Source of the DNA: Spongiactinospora gelatinilytica
Lineage (GTDB): Bacteria; Actinomycetota; Actinomycetes; Streptosporangiales; Streptosporangiaceae
Assembly (NCBI RefSeq): GCF_003236385.1
Contig: NZ_POUA01000021.1
Coordinates: 1-41,455 of the forward strand
DNA: 41,455 bases
Direction of reading: 5' to 3'
Of the stretch, positions 18,749 through 25,442 are shown piece after piece. Position 1 is the first letter of the stretch. Each line of letters begins with the position of its first letter. Below the pieces are notes generated by a model, which made no database searches, was not told where the DNA came from, and saw only the letters and a program-made list of their open reading frames with translations. A program made the position numbers and the translations under genes.

Positions 18749-18768
18749 CAGTAAGTGCGGCTGCCGTA
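18749..18768 (-). repeat. Right terminal inverted repeat
   Basis: Reverse complement TACGGCAGCCGCACTTACTG; partner of 16169-16188. CTAG follows at 18769-18772. Confidence 0.75.
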
Positions 18769-18835
18769 CTAGGCAATAAGCGAGACGCACTGGAGAAGGT
18801 AGAGAATCACTTGTTCGCACGGCGACCAACCTCGT

Positions 18836-18856
18836 AGCCGTCAAACCCTGCCGTCA
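18836..18856 (+). repeat. Left pair of GCCGTCA repeats (integrase-arm-like)
   Basis: AGCCGTCA at 18836-18843 and TGCCGTCA at 18849-18856, in the same orientation, 13 bases apart. The same pair recurs at 19027-19046. Confidence 0.5.
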
Positions 18857-18868
18857 ACAAAGAAAAAA

Positions 18869-18892
18869 CTCCACCTAAACGGTGAAGTTCTC
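18869..18892 (-). terminator. Terminator after the tRNA-like 3' half
   Basis: On the minus strand AACTTCACC, a short loop, then GGTGGAGTT followed by a T-run. One mismatch in the 9-base stem. Placed just after the CCA end of the tRNA-like half, as for a normal tRNA gene. Confidence 0.6.
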
Positions 18893-18894
18893 TC

Positions 18895-18944
18895 TGGTGG
18901 CGCCTCCCGGACTCGAACTGGGGACACGCGGCTCTTCAGGCCGA
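18895..18944 (-). other. 3' half of a tRNA-Phe-like sequence (attachment-site core relic)
   Basis: Reading minus: TCGGC-CTGAAGA-GCCGC forms an anticodon arm with anticodon GAA and a mismatched first pair. A five-base variable loop GTGTC follows, then CCCAG-TTCGAGT-CCGGG forms a T arm (one mismatch), then AGGCGCC, A and CCA. The bases upstream do not supply the complementary acceptor strand GGCGCCT or a D arm, so only the 3' half is present. This is the usual identity segment of elements that integrate into tRNA genes. Confidence 0.6.
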
Positions 18945-19026
18945 CCCAAGACACCGTACGCGAACGCGTTACCTCTATAAATCAAGCCATGCGCGTCCAC
19001 GGCCGAACATGGAAGCTCGGCTGTAT

Positions 19027-19046
19027 AGCCGTCAGCGTTGCCGTCA
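19027..19046 (+). repeat. Right pair of GCCGTCA repeats (integrase-arm-like)
   Basis: AGCCGTCA at 19027-19034 and TGCCGTCA at 19039-19046, same orientation as the left pair, 12 bases apart. Confidence 0.5.
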
Positions 19047-19207
19047 GAGATTCTGACTTGGAGCCTGCCGCATGACGCGCCAACACAAGCGCCGTGGACG
19101 CGGCCCTCCAACCCACCGGATGCGCTCCCTCCCTATTTCGACAACCCGAAAGGAGCCGGTCTTGAACCCGCTCACCGTCCAGTCATCGACCATCGAGAGG
19201 CGACGCT

Positions 19208-20030
19208 ATGCGCATACTCACCGACGCTCTGCAAGGCATCGACCTTGGACAACCACTGCCAGACGGCGTAAAGCTGGCCGTTAGCTACCTTCGTGTGTCC
19301 ACCAGAGCCCAGGCTGAGACCGACTACAACGAAGACGGTCCGTCCATTGCGGCCCAACGCGAAGCCAATCAACGGAAAGCTGACCAGCTCGGCGCAGTCA
19401 TCGTAGCCGAGTTCATGGACAAGGCCGAATCCGCCAAGGCTGCTGACCGCCCCGAACTGCAAGCCATGCTCAAGTTCATCAGTGAACTGGGCAGCATCTC
19501 CTACGTCATTGTCGCCAAGGTAGATCGGCTTGCCCGTGACCGAGAAGACGACGTGCTCATCAACATTGCTGTCCGGCAAGCCGGAGCGCAACTCGTCTCC
19601 TCGAAGGAGAACATTGACCGGAGCGCAACTCGTCTCCTCGAAGGAGAACATTGATGAGACGCCTTCGGGCAAGCTCCTGCACGGAATCATGGCGACTATC
19701 GCCGAGTTCTATTCCGCCAACCTCGCAATGGAGGCCAAGAGGGAATGCGCCAAAAGGCCAAGGTCGGCGGTACGCCCGGACTCGCTCCGCTCGGCTACCG
19801 CAACGTCCGCGAACACATCGACGGACGCGAAATCCGCACTGTGGCCATCGACCCAGACCGGGCGCCGCTCATCCAGTGGATGTTCAGCGCCTACGCAACC
19901 GGCGACTGGACGATGTCCCAGCTCTGTGACGAGCGGGAGCGTCGAGGGCTCCGCACCCCGGCAACCCGGAAGCGGCCGGCCCGACCGGTCAGCATCCAGC
20001 ACATCGACAAGATGCTGATGAACCGCGCGG
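19208..20030 (+). pseudogene. Serine recombinase, broken by a 37-bp tandem duplication
   Basis: Begins MRILTDALQGIDLGQPLPDG. The catalytic domain shows YLRVSTRAQ with the nucleophile Ser, and VIVAKVDRLARDRED with the conserved Asp/Arg. A perfect 37-base duplication (19581-19617 and 19618-19654) shifts the frame; the sequence then continues ETPSGKLLHGIMATIAEFY. Near 19743 one base is missing, restoring the first frame at MRQKAKVGGTPGLAPLGYR. The recombinase domain ends at IQHIDKMLMNR (about 20020), where tRNA-flanking DNA begins, so the zinc ribbon and coiled coil of a large serine integrase are absent. It is certainly non-functional. Confidence 0.88.
19581..19654 (+). repeat. Perfect 37-bp tandem duplication
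   Basis: Two identical adjacent 37-base units (19581-19617, 19618-19654), each starting CCGGAGCGCAACTCG and ending ACATTGA. 37 is not a multiple of three, so the duplication is a +1 frameshift in the recombinase gene. Confidence 0.97.
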
Positions 20031-20050
20031 CCCACTTCCCGCCGAAACGA

Positions 20051-20082
20051 CGAACCCCGGACCCAACCGGGACCGGAGTTCG
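20051..20082 (-). terminator. Hairpin downstream of tRNA-Ala
   Basis: On the minus strand CGAACTCCGG pairs with CCGGGGTTCG (one G-T pair) across 12 bases, 14 bases after the tRNA CCA. The T-run is weak. Confidence 0.5.
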
Positions 20083-20095
20083 AACGTTCTTACTC

Positions 20096-20171
20096 TGGTG
20101 GAGCTATGGGGATTCGAACCCCAGACCTCCTCCATGCCATGGAGGCGCGCTACCAACTGCGCCATAGCCCC
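20096..20171 (-). tRNA. tRNA-Ala (anticodon GGC)
   Basis: Full cloverleaf on the minus strand: acceptor GGGGCTA with TAGCTCC (one G-T pair), D arm GCGC-AGTTGGTA-GCGC, anticodon arm CCTCC-ATGGCAT-GGAGG with anticodon GGC, variable AGGTC, T arm TGGGG-TTCGAAT-CCCCA, discriminator A and encoded CCA. 76 bases. The decayed island lies immediately past its 3' end, the usual side for tRNA-targeted integration. Start and end positions follow from the acceptor stem and CCA. Confidence 0.96.
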
Positions 20172-20330
20172 TTGGTGTGCCCGCCCTCGGACGTCGCTGC
20201 GAGGCGGCACGTCGTTAAGTGTATAGGACATCGGGCGTGTGGTCGTAATCGTCGCGCGGCGGGGGTACCGATGGAAGCGAAGCGTGTTCGCTTGGTGACC
20301 GTATCGGCCGGGACTCTGGACAAGCGGCGC

Positions 20331-20354
20331 TATCCCGACAAGATTGGTGGGATA
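20331..20354. promoter_or_regulatory. Inverted repeat TATCCC-N12-GGGATA before the selenium-binding protein gene
   Basis: Six-base perfect arms at 20331-20336 and 20349-20354, 25 bases upstream of the ATG at 20379. It could be an operator; its overall look (CCC/GGG blocks in AT ends) faintly recalls metal-responsive operators. No regulator gene is adjacent. Confidence 0.35.
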
Positions 20355-20378
20355 TAGGCCGCACACGAAGGGGGTTAC

Positions 20379-21776
20379 ATGCTCGTCCAGCCCGATCCCA
20401 CCTTCTATCCATCGGCTCGTGAGGCGATGCGCGGGCCGCGCGAACGGCACGCCTACGTCGCCCTGCTCGACGCGCAGGGCGAGGGGCGGCCGGACGCGCT
20501 CGCCACCGTCGACCTCGATCCGTCCTCGCCCGGCTACGGCTCGGTCGCCAACGTGACCGACATGCCGGTGGCGGGCGACGAGCTGCACCACTTCGGGTGG
20601 AACGTCTGCAGCGCGGCCCTGTGCCCGTACGCGCCGCATCCGCACGTCGAGCGGCGGTACCTGATCGTCCCCGGGCTCCGGTCCTCCCGGGTGTACGTCT
20701 TGGACACCAAGCCCGATCCGCTGCGCCCGACGCTGGTCAAGACGATCGAGCCGGCGACCTTGGCGGAGCGGACCGGCTACAGCCGCCCGCACACCGTGCA
20801 CTGCGGCACCGACGCGATCTACGTGAGCGCGCTCGGCGACACCGCGGGCGACGCGCCCGGCGGCGTCTTCATGCTCGACCACGACACCTTCGAGCCGCTG
20901 GGCCGCTGGGAGGTGGAGCGCGGGCCACAGCGGCTGCACTACGACTTCTGGTGGCACCTGGGTCACGACACGATGATCACCAGCGAGTGGGGCACCCCGA
21001 ACATGATCGAGGCGGGTCCCGACCTCGACCTGCTGGTGAACCGCAAGTACGGCCACCGGCTGCACGTCTGGGACCTGCGCAAGCGCGTCCACCTCCAGGA
21101 GATCGACCTCGGCGACCAGCACCAGATGGCGCTGGAGCTGCGCCCCGCGCACGACCCGACCAAGACCTACGGCTTCGTCAACACCGTCATCAGCGTCGAG
21201 GACCTTTCCGCGAACATCTTCACCTGGTACCTGGACGACGGCGAGTGGAAGGCCGAGAAGGTCATCACGATCCCCGCCGAGCCCGCCGACCCCGCGCTGC
21301 TGCCCGAGCCGCTGAAGGGGTTCGGCGCGGTCCCGCCGCTGGTCACCGACATCTCGCTGACCCTCGATGACCGCATCCTGCTGGTCTCGGCGTGGGGCAC
21401 CGGCGAACTGCTGGCCTACGACGTCTCCGACCCGTTCAACCCGCGTCAGACCGGCTCGGTGCGGATCGGCGGCATCGTCGGGCGTACCGCGCACCCGGGT
21501 TCGCCCGGCACCGCGCGCAACGGCGGGCCGCAGATGGTCGAGACCAGCCGCGACGGGCGGCGGGTCTACTTCACCAACTCCCTCTACCGCACCTGGGACG
21601 ACGTCTTCTACCCCGACGGCGTGACGAGCTGGCTGGCCAAGGCCGACCTCGCCGGGGACGGCTCGCTGTCCCTGGACGCCGGCTTCCTGGCCGACTTCGC
21701 CGGCGACGGCCGCCGCGCCCACCAGGTGCGGCTACAGGGCGGCGACGCCTCCTCCGACTCCTACTGCTTCCCGTAA
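20379..21776 (+). CDS. Selenium-binding protein / methanethiol oxidase (SBP56 family)
   Basis: 465 residues, the family's normal length. AAGGGGG precedes the ATG at 20379. Family hallmarks: DELHHFGWNVC (His70, His71, Cys77), SRPHTVHC (about 135-142), a WD-like beta-propeller with FWWHLGHDTMITSEWG, and RAHQVRLQGGD near the C-terminus. Characterised bacterial and human members oxidise methanethiol to formaldehyde, hydrogen sulfide and hydrogen peroxide and bind copper through these His residues; function here follows by family. No signal peptide is seen. It is followed 17 bases later by a membrane protein gene in the same direction. Confidence 0.93.
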   Translation: MLVQPDPTFYPSAREAMRGPRERHAYVALLDAQGEGRPDALATVDLDPSSPGYGSVANVTDMPVAGDELHHFGWNVCSAALCPYAPHPHVERRYLIVPGLRSSRVYVLDTKPDPLRPTLVKTIEPATLAERTGYSRPHTVHCGTDAIYVSALGDTAGDAPGGVFMLDHDTFEPLGRWEVERGPQRLHYDFWWHLGHDTMITSEWGTPNMIEAGPDLDLLVNRKYGHRLHVWDLRKRVHLQEIDLGDQHQMALELRPAHDPTKTYGFVNTVISVEDLSANIFTWYLDDGEWKAEKVITIPAEPADPALLPEPLKGFGAVPPLVTDISLTLDDRILLVSAWGTGELLAYDVSDPFNPRQTGSVRIGGIVGRTAHPGSPGTARNGGPQMVETSRDGRRVYFTNSLYRTWDDVFYPDGVTSWLAKADLAGDGSLSLDAGFLADFAGDGRRAHQVRLQGGDASSDSYCFP

Positions 21777-21793
21777 ACCGGCCGTCGCACCCG

Positions 21794-22396
21794 ATGGACC
21801 TCACGAGCTGGTTGATCACGGCCGGGCTCGGCGCCTTCCACGGCCTGAACCCGGCCATGGGCTGGCTCTTCGCCGTCGCGCTCGGCCTGCAGGAACGTTC
21901 CCGGGCGGCGGTGCTGCGCGCGCTGCCGCCGATCGTGCTCGGCCACGCGGGCCTGGTGCTGCTCACGCTCACCCTGGTCGCCGCGGCCAGGACGGCCACG
22001 CCGCCGAAGTTCGTGTCGTACGGCGTGGCCGGCCTGGTCTGCTGCTTCGGCCTGTGGCGGCTGCTGCGGCGGCGCCATCCCCGCTGGGTCGGCATGCGGG
22101 TGACCCGCTGGCAGCTCGCCGGATGGTCGTTCCTGATGGCCGGCGCGCACGGGGCCGGGCTCATGCTGCTGCCGGTCACCCTGCGCGGCGAGGACACCGC
22201 CGTGCTCGCGCTGACCGGCCAGGCGCTCGCCTCGACCGCGGCGCACACGCTGGCCATGCTGGCGGTCACCACCGGGCTCGCGCTGCTGGTCTACGACCGG
22301 CTGGGCGTCGCGGTGCTGCGCAAGGCGTGGTTCAACCTGGATCTGGCCTGGGGGGTGGCGCTCGTCGGCGCGGGGATCTCGGCCGTACTCGTGTGA
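21794..22396 (+). CDS. Histidine-bearing integral membrane protein next to SBP
   Basis: 200 residues, about six membrane segments. The ATG at 21794 (MDLTSWLITAGLGAFHG) is the first start after the upstream stop. Histidines sit in or next to membrane segments: His16 (AFHGLNP), His51 (VLGHAGL), His119 (AGAHGAG) and His141 (TAAHTLAML). Such spacing resembles metal-transport membrane proteins (NicO/HupE-like) without matching them clearly. The close pairing with a copper-dependent SBP suggests metal supply to, or export for, that enzyme; this is inference. The ORF is extendable upstream but that part overlaps SBP. Confidence 0.75.
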   Translation: MDLTSWLITAGLGAFHGLNPAMGWLFAVALGLQERSRAAVLRALPPIVLGHAGLVLLTLTLVAAARTATPPKFVSYGVAGLVCCFGLWRLLRRRHPRWVGMRVTRWQLAGWSFLMAGAHGAGLMLLPVTLRGEDTAVLALTGQALASTAAHTLAMLAVTTGLALLVYDRLGVAVLRKAWFNLDLAWGVALVGAGISAVLV

Positions 22397-22438
22397 CGTG
22401 GCTTGAACCACCCGCGTCTGGGATACGTCATAGGTCGT

Positions 22439-23809
22439 GTGCGTCCCTTTATTACGACTACGATCACTGCCGTCGCGCTCGCCGCCGCCGTCGCCGGCTG
22501 CGGCGCAGCGCAGAAACCGACTTCCGCGGGTCCGGCCACGTCCAGCCCGTCCGGGCCCGCAGACTCGGTCGGCTCGGCCGCGCCGACCGGTGAGGAGGGC
22601 CCCGTCGTGAAGGTGGGTGAGTCCGGCGTGCTGACAGCCGAAGGGGTCAGCCGGGAGGTGGCGCCCGCGGACGCCCCGGTCCCGCAGGTGGTGCAGGGCA
22701 TGACGGCCTTCGGCCACGCCCTGCACGCCAAGGTCGCGAGGCCCGGCGAGAACACCGTGATCTCGCCGTTGAGCATCGCCTACGCCTACGGGCTGGCCAG
22801 AGCGGGAGCGGCCGGCGAGACCGGCGCCCGGATCGACCAGGTGTTCGGCTTCCCCGGCCAGGGCCCGCACACCGCGTTCAACTCGCTGACCGCGGACATC
22901 ATCACCGTGGACGGCGTGCCGCCCAAGCCGGACCGCAGCGAGCGCGACGCCGCGCAGGACGGCGAGCCCGCCGACCCGATCGTGGGCATCGCCAACGGGC
23001 TGTTCGCCCAACACGGGCTGCCCGTCAAGCCGGGCTTCCTGAAGACCGCCAAGTCGCAGTACGACGCGGGCCTGCACGCGGTGGACTTCGCCGGCGAGGC
23101 CACCAAGACCATCGACAAGTGGGTCACCGAGCAGACCGCCGGGCGGATCAACAAGCTGTTCGACAGCCTCGACCCCGCCACCAAGCTGGTCCTGGCGAAC
23201 GCCGTCTACCTCAAGGCCGACTGGGAGAAGCCGTTCACCGCCGAGCCCGCGCAGAAGGCGCCGTTCACGCTGGCCGACGGTTCGCGCAAGACCGTCGAGC
23301 TGATGAAGCAGTCCGGCAACTTCCGCTACGCCAAGGGCTCGGGCTGGCAGGCGGTGGAACTCCCCTACGCCAAGAGCGACCTGGCCATGTGGGTGCTCGT
23401 GCCGGACGCGGGCGGCGCCCCCGGCGACCTGCTCAAGGCCGAGACACTGCAGCAGGTCGGCCCGAACCTGGCCGACACCAGGGTCGGCGTCTTCCTGCCC
23501 CGCTGGGACTTCGGCACCGACCTGGACCTGATGCCGCCAATGTCCGCGCTCGGGCTGGGCGCCGGCGGCGACTTCTCCGGCATCTCCGACGGGCTGACCC
23601 TCAAGCAGGCGGTCCACCGGGCCAACATCACCGTGGACGAGCACGGCACGGAGGCCGCCGCGGTCACCGGGCTGGCCTTCCCGGTGTCGGCGGCGCCGGA
23701 GGCGGAGACCACGGTCCGCGCCGACCACCCGTTCGCCTTCGCGATCGTGCATAAGAAGACCGGGGCCCCGCTGTTCATGGGCCAGGTCTCGGACCCGGCC
23801 AAGAAGTGA
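22439..23809 (+). CDS. Lipoprotein serpin (serine protease inhibitor)
   Basis: About 456 residues. The GTG at 22439 gives a lipoprotein signal RPFITTTITAVALAAAVAGC with lipobox Cys; a TTG at 22403 is a weaker alternative. A Ser/Pro/Ala-rich linker is followed by a full serpin fold: NTVISPLSIAYAYGLARAGA, WVTEQTAGRINKLF and LVLANAVYLKADWEKPF (breach/shutter strands). The reactive-loop hinge is EHGTEAAAVTG, then LAFPVSAAPEA, and the C-terminal strand is HPFAFAIVHKKTGAPLFMG. Counting from the hinge puts the P1 residue near the Val-Ser in FPVSAA, consistent with elastase- or subtilisin-like targets. It acts outside the membrane. Confidence 0.93.
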   Translation: MRPFITTTITAVALAAAVAGCGAAQKPTSAGPATSSPSGPADSVGSAAPTGEEGPVVKVGESGVLTAEGVSREVAPADAPVPQVVQGMTAFGHALHAKVARPGENTVISPLSIAYAYGLARAGAAGETGARIDQVFGFPGQGPHTAFNSLTADIITVDGVPPKPDRSERDAAQDGEPADPIVGIANGLFAQHGLPVKPGFLKTAKSQYDAGLHAVDFAGEATKTIDKWVTEQTAGRINKLFDSLDPATKLVLANAVYLKADWEKPFTAEPAQKAPFTLADGSRKTVELMKQSGNFRYAKGSGWQAVELPYAKSDLAMWVLVPDAGGAPGDLLKAETLQQVGPNLADTRVGVFLPRWDFGTDLDLMPPMSALGLGAGGDFSGISDGLTLKQAVHRANITVDEHGTEAAAVTGLAFPVSAAPEAETTVRADHPFAFAIVHKKTGAPLFMGQVSDPAKK

Positions 23810-23843
23810 CCTCAGGGGTGTAGGACGAACACGCCCCGGCGAT

Positions 23844-23884
23844 AAGGCGCGACCGAATCAGGTGAACTCGGTCGCGCCTTTTCG
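23844..23884 (+). terminator. Strong rho-independent terminator after the serpin gene
   Basis: AAGGCGCGACCGA (23844-23856) pairs perfectly with TCGGTCGCGCCTT (23868-23880), loop 11 bases, followed by TTCG and a T-rich stretch. Confidence 0.85.
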
Positions 23885-23938
23885 TGCCCTTTTTCCGACA
23901 TCCCGGATGCGATCGGATCAACGTCGCCTGTTATCGTT

Positions 23939-23952
23939 TTGAACCTGTTCAA
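23939..23952. promoter_or_regulatory. Perfect palindrome TTGAAC-CT-GTTCAA, operator-like
   Basis: 14-base palindrome, 20 bases upstream of the YndJ GTG and overlapping where a promoter should be. The shape fits a small dimeric repressor. Unusually AT-rich for the region. Confidence 0.5.
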
Positions 23953-23972
23953 CTGAGCGCAGGAGGCGGGTC

Positions 23973-24777
23973 GTGCGCCCTGTGGTCGACGTGATCGTGG
24001 TGACCGGAATGCTGGTCGTGGTCCCGGTGGGCCTGCGACTGGCCGGGTTCTCCCGCCTGGCGGCCGGTCTGTGGTGGGCGGGCGCGGTCCCGGGGGCGGT
24101 GTCGCTCTGGCTGCCCAGGGGCGCGGTGGCGGCGACGCTCGCGGGGAATCTACCTGTGCGCGGCGCTCGTCCTGGCCGCCCGGATCCCGGCTCGGCTGTG
24201 GGCCCGCCGTACGGCGAGCGAGCCGGCCTTCGCGACGGCGCTGATCACCCCGGCCATCGCGGGCGTCGCCCTGCCGGCCGAGCGGGCCGGACATCCCCTG
24301 TGGGGCTTCGACTCGGCATCCTGGCCCTCACCACCGCCCACTTCCACTACGCGGGGTTCGCCGCCGCGCTGGTGGCCGGGCTGCTGTGCCGTTCGTTCGC
24401 CGAGTCGGCGACCGGGCGGGCGGCGGCGCTGACCGTGCCCGCGGGCACCCTGCTGGTCCTCGGCGGCTACTTCGTCGGCGACCTGGCCGAGCTGGCCGGG
24501 GCGGTGGTCCTGACCGCGGGCATGTGGGCGGTCGCCTGGCTCACGCTGGTACGGTCCCGGGAGGCCGACCCTCTGACGCGCGCGCTGTTCCGCGTCTCGG
24601 CGGCCCCGCTGGCGGTGTCCATGATCCTCGCCCTGGCCTGGGCCCTGGGCGAGGCGACCGGGCCTGCCGCATCCCACCATCCCCTGGATGATCGCCACCC
24701 ACGGCGTGGCGAACGCCGCCGGCTTCGCGCTGTGCGGCCTCGCCGCCTGGATACGGCTACGTCCACGACAGCCATGA
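23973..24777 (+). pseudogene. YndJ family membrane protein, three single-base frameshifts
   Basis: GTG at 23973 after AGGAGG. Family-like segments lie in alternating frames: PVVDVIVVTGMLVVVPVGL; then after about 24145 GIYLCAALVLAARIPARLW, ASEPAFATALITPAIAGV; then after about 24315 ILALTTAHFHYAGFAAALV (the conserved YndJ HFHYAGF motif); then after about 24660 TIPWMIATHGVANAAGF and a stop at 24775. Two of the three sites are GGG/GGGG runs, so assembly error is possible; otherwise the gene is dead. YndJ is a multi-pass membrane protein of unknown function often next to DUF1990, as here. Confidence 0.75.
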
Positions 24778-24785
24778 GAGGTCCG

Positions 24786-25295
24786 ATGCAGGAGTTCACC
24801 TACCCCGAAGTCGGCGCGACCCGCGAGGGACGGCTGCCCGACGGCTACCACCACATCCGCCACCGGGCCTGCCTCGGTCCCGGCATCACCCTGCGGGCCG
24901 CCGCCGACGCCCTGTTCGACTGGCGGGTACACCGCAGGCTGCTGCTGCACCCGATGGCGACCGCGCCGCGGGCCGCGCCCGGCGTCACGGTGATCTGCCT
25001 GCTGGGCCCGGTGCGCGTGCCGTGCCGGGTGGTGTGGACGGTGGAGGAGGAGGGCCGGGCCGGTTTCGGGTACGGCACGCTGCCCGGCCATCCCGAGATC
25101 GGCGAGGAGTCCTTCGTGCTCGAACGGGACGAAGACGGCCTGGTGTGGTTCACCGTCACCGCGTTCGCCCGGCCGGGCGCGTGGTACACCCGCCTGGGCG
25201 CTCCGGCGCTGCCCCTGCTCATGGGGATCTTCACCCGCCTCTACACCATGGCATTGCGCTGGGAATCCCGCCGTTCACCTGGTGTGCACGAGTAA
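24786..25295 (+). CDS. DUF1990 family protein
   Basis: 169 residues. The ATG at 24786 (MQEFTYPEVGATREGRLP) has GAGAGG upstream; an in-frame ATG at 24774 overlaps the YndJ stop and would give four more residues. Conserved DUF1990 features are GYHHIRHRACLGPG near the start, VPCRVVWTVEEEGRAGFGYG (shown as one 20-residue strand pair) and WYTRLGAPALPLLMG near the end. The fold is thought to be START/polyketide-cyclase-like; function unknown. It is probably translationally coupled to YndJ, so decay of that gene may reduce its expression. Confidence 0.87.
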   Translation: MQEFTYPEVGATREGRLPDGYHHIRHRACLGPGITLRAAADALFDWRVHRRLLLHPMATAPRAAPGVTVICLLGPVRVPCRVVWTVEEEGRAGFGYGTLPGHPEIGEESFVLERDEDGLVWFTVTAFARPGAWYTRLGAPALPLLMGIFTRLYTMALRWESRRSPGVHE

Positions 25296-25308
25296 TCGAG
25301 CTTTTTCC

Positions 25309-25336
25309 ATGGAATGTCACTAATACGGAATTCCAT
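25309..25336. promoter_or_regulatory. Inverted repeat ATGGAAT-N14-ATTCCAT in an AT-rich intergenic region
   Basis: Perfect 7-base arms at 25309-25315 and 25330-25336, 107 bases upstream of the amine-oxidase-like operon. The surrounding 100 bases are the least GC-rich in the neighbourhood, so the operon promoter is probably here. Confidence 0.4.
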
Positions 25337-25442
25337 CGGACCCAGAAGGCCGGGAGAAACAAAAAGGTCTTGATCTTCGCCCCGTGATGGCAGATGATCG
25401 GCGCCATCGGGATTCACCCGTACCGAACGGGGTGATAATCAA

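Larger units (their letters stand above)
16165..18772. mobile_element. Composite IS701-type unit bounded by inverted repeats and CTAG, carrying a VOC gene
   Basis: The left end is CTAG (16165-16168) followed by TACGGCAGCCGCACTTGCTG; the right end is CAGTAAGTGCGGCTGCCGTA followed by CTAG (18769-18772). The terminal repeats match at 19 of 20 positions. A four-base CTAG repeat fits the YTAR target duplication reported for IS701 elements. Inside are an internally deleted IS701 copy, an intact VOC gene, a nearly complete IS701 copy and an IS630-like fragment. The arrangement suggests the whole block moved or was assembled as one nested unit. That the repeats belong to IS701 rather than IS630 is inference. 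Confidence 0.6.
18773..19207. other. Gene-free interval with an attP-like site
   Basis: About 435 bases without a convincing gene. It contains paired GCCGTCA repeats on both sides (18836-18856 and 19027-19046) of a tRNA-Phe-like 3' half (18895-18944) followed by a terminator. These are annotated separately. Confidence 0.55.

Noticed and set aside
18895-18990. A complete functional tRNA-Phe
   Set aside because: No complementary acceptor 5' strand or D arm is found upstream; only the 3' half folds.
18875-19111. Minus-strand 78-codon ORF over the tRNA-like sequence
   Set aside because: Its C-terminal part is simply the translation of the tRNA 3' half; codon bias is poor and no start signal is present.
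19989-21722. 577-codon minus-strand ORF opposite the selenium-binding protein
   Set aside because: Shadow of the intact plus-strand SBP gene; low-complexity Arg/Val/Gly-rich translation and it crosses tRNA-Ala.
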